Below are positions 44,737-46,051 of a stretch of DNA of 46,051 nt, piece after piece. The position numbers and the translations under genes were made by a program. How positions within the stretch are numbered: the first letter of the stretch is position 1; each line of letters opens with the position of its first letter. The DNA comes from Gammaproteobacteria bacterium (GTDB taxonomy: Bacteria > Pseudomonadota > Gammaproteobacteria > DRLM01). The notes under the pieces are model-generated. The model was given only the letters and a program-made list of their open reading frames with translations. It ran no database searches and had not been told where the DNA came from. The stretch spans positions 1 to 46,051 of the forward strand of contig JAHFRV010000023.1 of the NCBI GenBank assembly GCA_023266095.1, written 5' to 3'.

Positions 44737-46029
44737 ATGATTTTTGTTGATAAATTAACCAGCTTTGAGCTTTATACCCGCTATCCGCTGGGGCAAGTGA
44801 TAGAAACCCATGCGCTGGATGATGTTTGTAGCGGCATGAATCCTTGTTATTACATGCGGGCCGGTGACCGATTGAAAGTCTCAAGTTCCGTAGCTGCGTT
44901 GATCATCGCATCGGGAAAATTTGAAGTCGACACGGGATTCAATCCGCCCACTTTTTTCATGCATCCCTGGCAACGCAATAGCGTGGAGTTCATCCGCAAG
45001 ACTATAAATAATATCGAGAAGAAATTGCGCGGCTCCGCACTCCTGCAAAACCAGGCGGTCAAAAAAATAAAGTCGATGGCGCCGGCAGAGATGAAAACCT
45101 TTCTCTGGAACCCGCATTACTCAGCGCATATCTCCTGCGACAGCATCGATGCCAGGATTAAAAAGATTAAACCTTTCGAATCGGTGAGACCCGGCGAGAG
45201 TGCCATGCTGCTCAATCTCGATTATTCGATCAACAGCTTGAACGATTATCTCGAACGATCCGCCCAGCTGTTACGTAAGACAGTAAATGATATCGAAGCA
45301 GCCTTTCCCCGCAAAAGCCATATTATCCTCATGGGCGGCAAAGACAGTCAGTTGCTGAGTCTGATTCCCAAGTTGAACGAGGAAAACTGGTATATCTTCA
45401 GCGCTGAACCCAATTATCCTTTGATCAAGGATTGGGTTCATCAAAACAAGCTGTACGCGACGAAGATATTTTCGCATGACGGCCGCAATGAAGAGACTAT
45501 GGCGGATTTCAAAAGAAAGATCATTTGCAGCGATCTTTATACCAACCCGATACATGTGCGTTATCTGCCCACGCTCGAGAAGATAGTGCGTGAATTCGAT
45601 AATGAATGCATCTTCTGGTTAGGGTCCATGCCACGCAGGGCGAGTCTCTATGATACAAGCTACCGCAAGCCAGGTACGTTCCTCAATAGCGATCAATTTT
45701 TTAATGAACACCTTAATATCTTTCCCGGTTGGCAAGGTAATATTCAACAAACTTATTCAAATTATCTTGGTTGCCCATTCCTGAGCCCTTATTACTTAAA
45801 AGAGATGTGGTTCGAGCTATACGCGCATCTCGATCCAAAGATAATCGAAGGTGGACAGGACTACAGGCCGCGGCTTGGTGAGATGCTGGCGGGCAGGAAG
45901 ATTGTCTGGCCGAGCCACAATCCGGGGCCGGCACCTTACGAATATTGGTATTTCTGGTTCAATTCCTATCGTTATTACCGTCGATATTTAAATGGGTCTA
46001 CGCGGATTAGTGTGGGTCATTTTTCGTGA
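44737..46029 (+). CDS. Degenerate asparagine-synthase-like protein with a PP-loop
   Basis: The 430-residue protein has LMGGKDSQLLSL (MGGKDS at 199-204), a PP-loop related to the SGGxDS of N-type ATP pyrophosphatases such as asparagine synthetase. The N-terminal part (about 1-160) resembles a shortened, non-catalytic glutaminase-like region: no N-terminal Cys, and PFESVRPGE where AsnB proteins have their V-x-PG turn. The second synthetase motif (GDGGDE) is not seen; the equivalent stretch reads WLGSMPRR. It may be an ATP-dependent ligase for EPS, or non-catalytic. TTTGGAG before the ATG supports the start. The gene is noticeably less GC-rich than the core locus, a possible sign of transfer. 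It ends 22 bases before the window edge. Confidence 0.6.
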   Translation: MIFVDKLTSFELYTRYPLGQVIETHALDDVCSGMNPCYYMRAGDRLKVSSSVAALIIASGKFEVDTGFNPPTFFMHPWQRNSVEFIRKTINNIEKKLRGSALLQNQAVKKIKSMAPAEMKTFLWNPHYSAHISCDSIDARIKKIKPFESVRPGESAMLLNLDYSINSLNDYLERSAQLLRKTVNDIEAAFPRKSHIILMGGKDSQLLSLIPKLNEENWYIFSAEPNYPLIKDWVHQNKLYATKIFSHDGRNEETMADFKRKIICSDLYTNPIHVRYLPTLEKIVREFDNECIFWLGSMPRRASLYDTSYRKPGTFLNSDQFFNEHLNIFPGWQGNIQQTYSNYLGCPFLSPYYLKEMWFELYAHLDPKIIEGGQDYRPRLGEMLAGRKIVWPSHNPGPAPYEYWYFWFNSYRYYRRYLNGSTRISVGHFS

Positions 46030-46051
46030 ATTTCGGTAGTGGCGGCAAGAA

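Overview
The window is high-GC, gene-dense DNA from a Gram-negative bacterium. It encodes outer-membrane barrels, a Wza-like lipoprotein, a LolA-like protein and a complete exosortase A (XrtA) exopolysaccharide locus. That locus type is known from Beta- and Gammaproteobacteria and relatives; a gammaproteobacterium is my best guess, but no rRNA or other marker gene is present to settle it. I see no tRNA, rRNA, CRISPR array, insertion sequence or phage gene.

Layout. (a) 1-2.3 kb: an MBOAT-like membrane protein, possibly cut by the window edge, then a pair of palindromes and a TauD/SyrP-type Fe(II)/2-oxoglutarate oxygenase. (b) 2.9-6.0 kb: a 1037-residue secreted multidomain protein with four SdrD-B-like repeats, a DUF11-like domain and a TPGYWKNH C-terminal domain, closed by a strong terminator. 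(c) 6.4-12.3 kb: a Lol/Mac-like export island with two paralogous FtsX permeases, a LolA-like periplasmic protein on the opposite strand, an ABC ATPase, and an outer-membrane barrel carrying an N-terminal SPOR domain. (d) 12.4-15.4 kb: a ThiF-nitroreductase fusion, divergent from an exosortase-associated acyltransferase of the autoinducer-synthase fold. (e) 15.6-36.4 kb: an extended -10 promoter followed by the XrtA locus in canonical order: export lipoprotein, chain-length protein, tyrosine autokinase, outer-membrane barrel, ATPase, wecB, polysaccharide deacetylase, FemAB protein, glycosyltransferase, xrtA (with EpsI domain), glycosyltransferase, asparagine-synthase-like amidotransferase, two more glycosyltransferases, CapK-like ligase and O-ligase. 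Many of these genes overlap by 1-8 bases, so most of the block is probably one transcription unit. (f) 36.4-46.0 kb: a more variable tailoring region with a second asparagine-synthase homologue (minus strand) that lacks the N-terminal nucleophile, a sulfotransferase, a membrane-anchored deacetylase-like protein, GT2 and GT4 glycosyltransferases, a TPR protein ending in a Cys-x-x-Cys motif, an FkbM methyltransferase and a degenerate asparagine-synthase-like protein. The last few genes look less GC-rich.

How it fits together. WecB would supply UDP-ManNAc. The glycosyltransferases build a repeat unit that amidotransferase, FemAB, deacetylase, sulfotransferase and methyltransferase proteins decorate. 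The Wzz-like protein and autokinase set chain length, and the export lipoprotein with the 517-residue barrel carries the polymer out. XrtA would process PEP-CTERM proteins, but no PEP-CTERM tail occurs on any protein in this window, so its substrates must be encoded elsewhere. No priming sugar-phosphate transferase or Wzx flippase is visible either.

The least explained parts are the ThiF-nitroreductase/acyltransferase pair, the SPOR-barrel export island, and the two asparagine-synthase homologues that appear to have lost glutamine hydrolysis. Family and TIGRFAM names are recalled from memory, not from a search.
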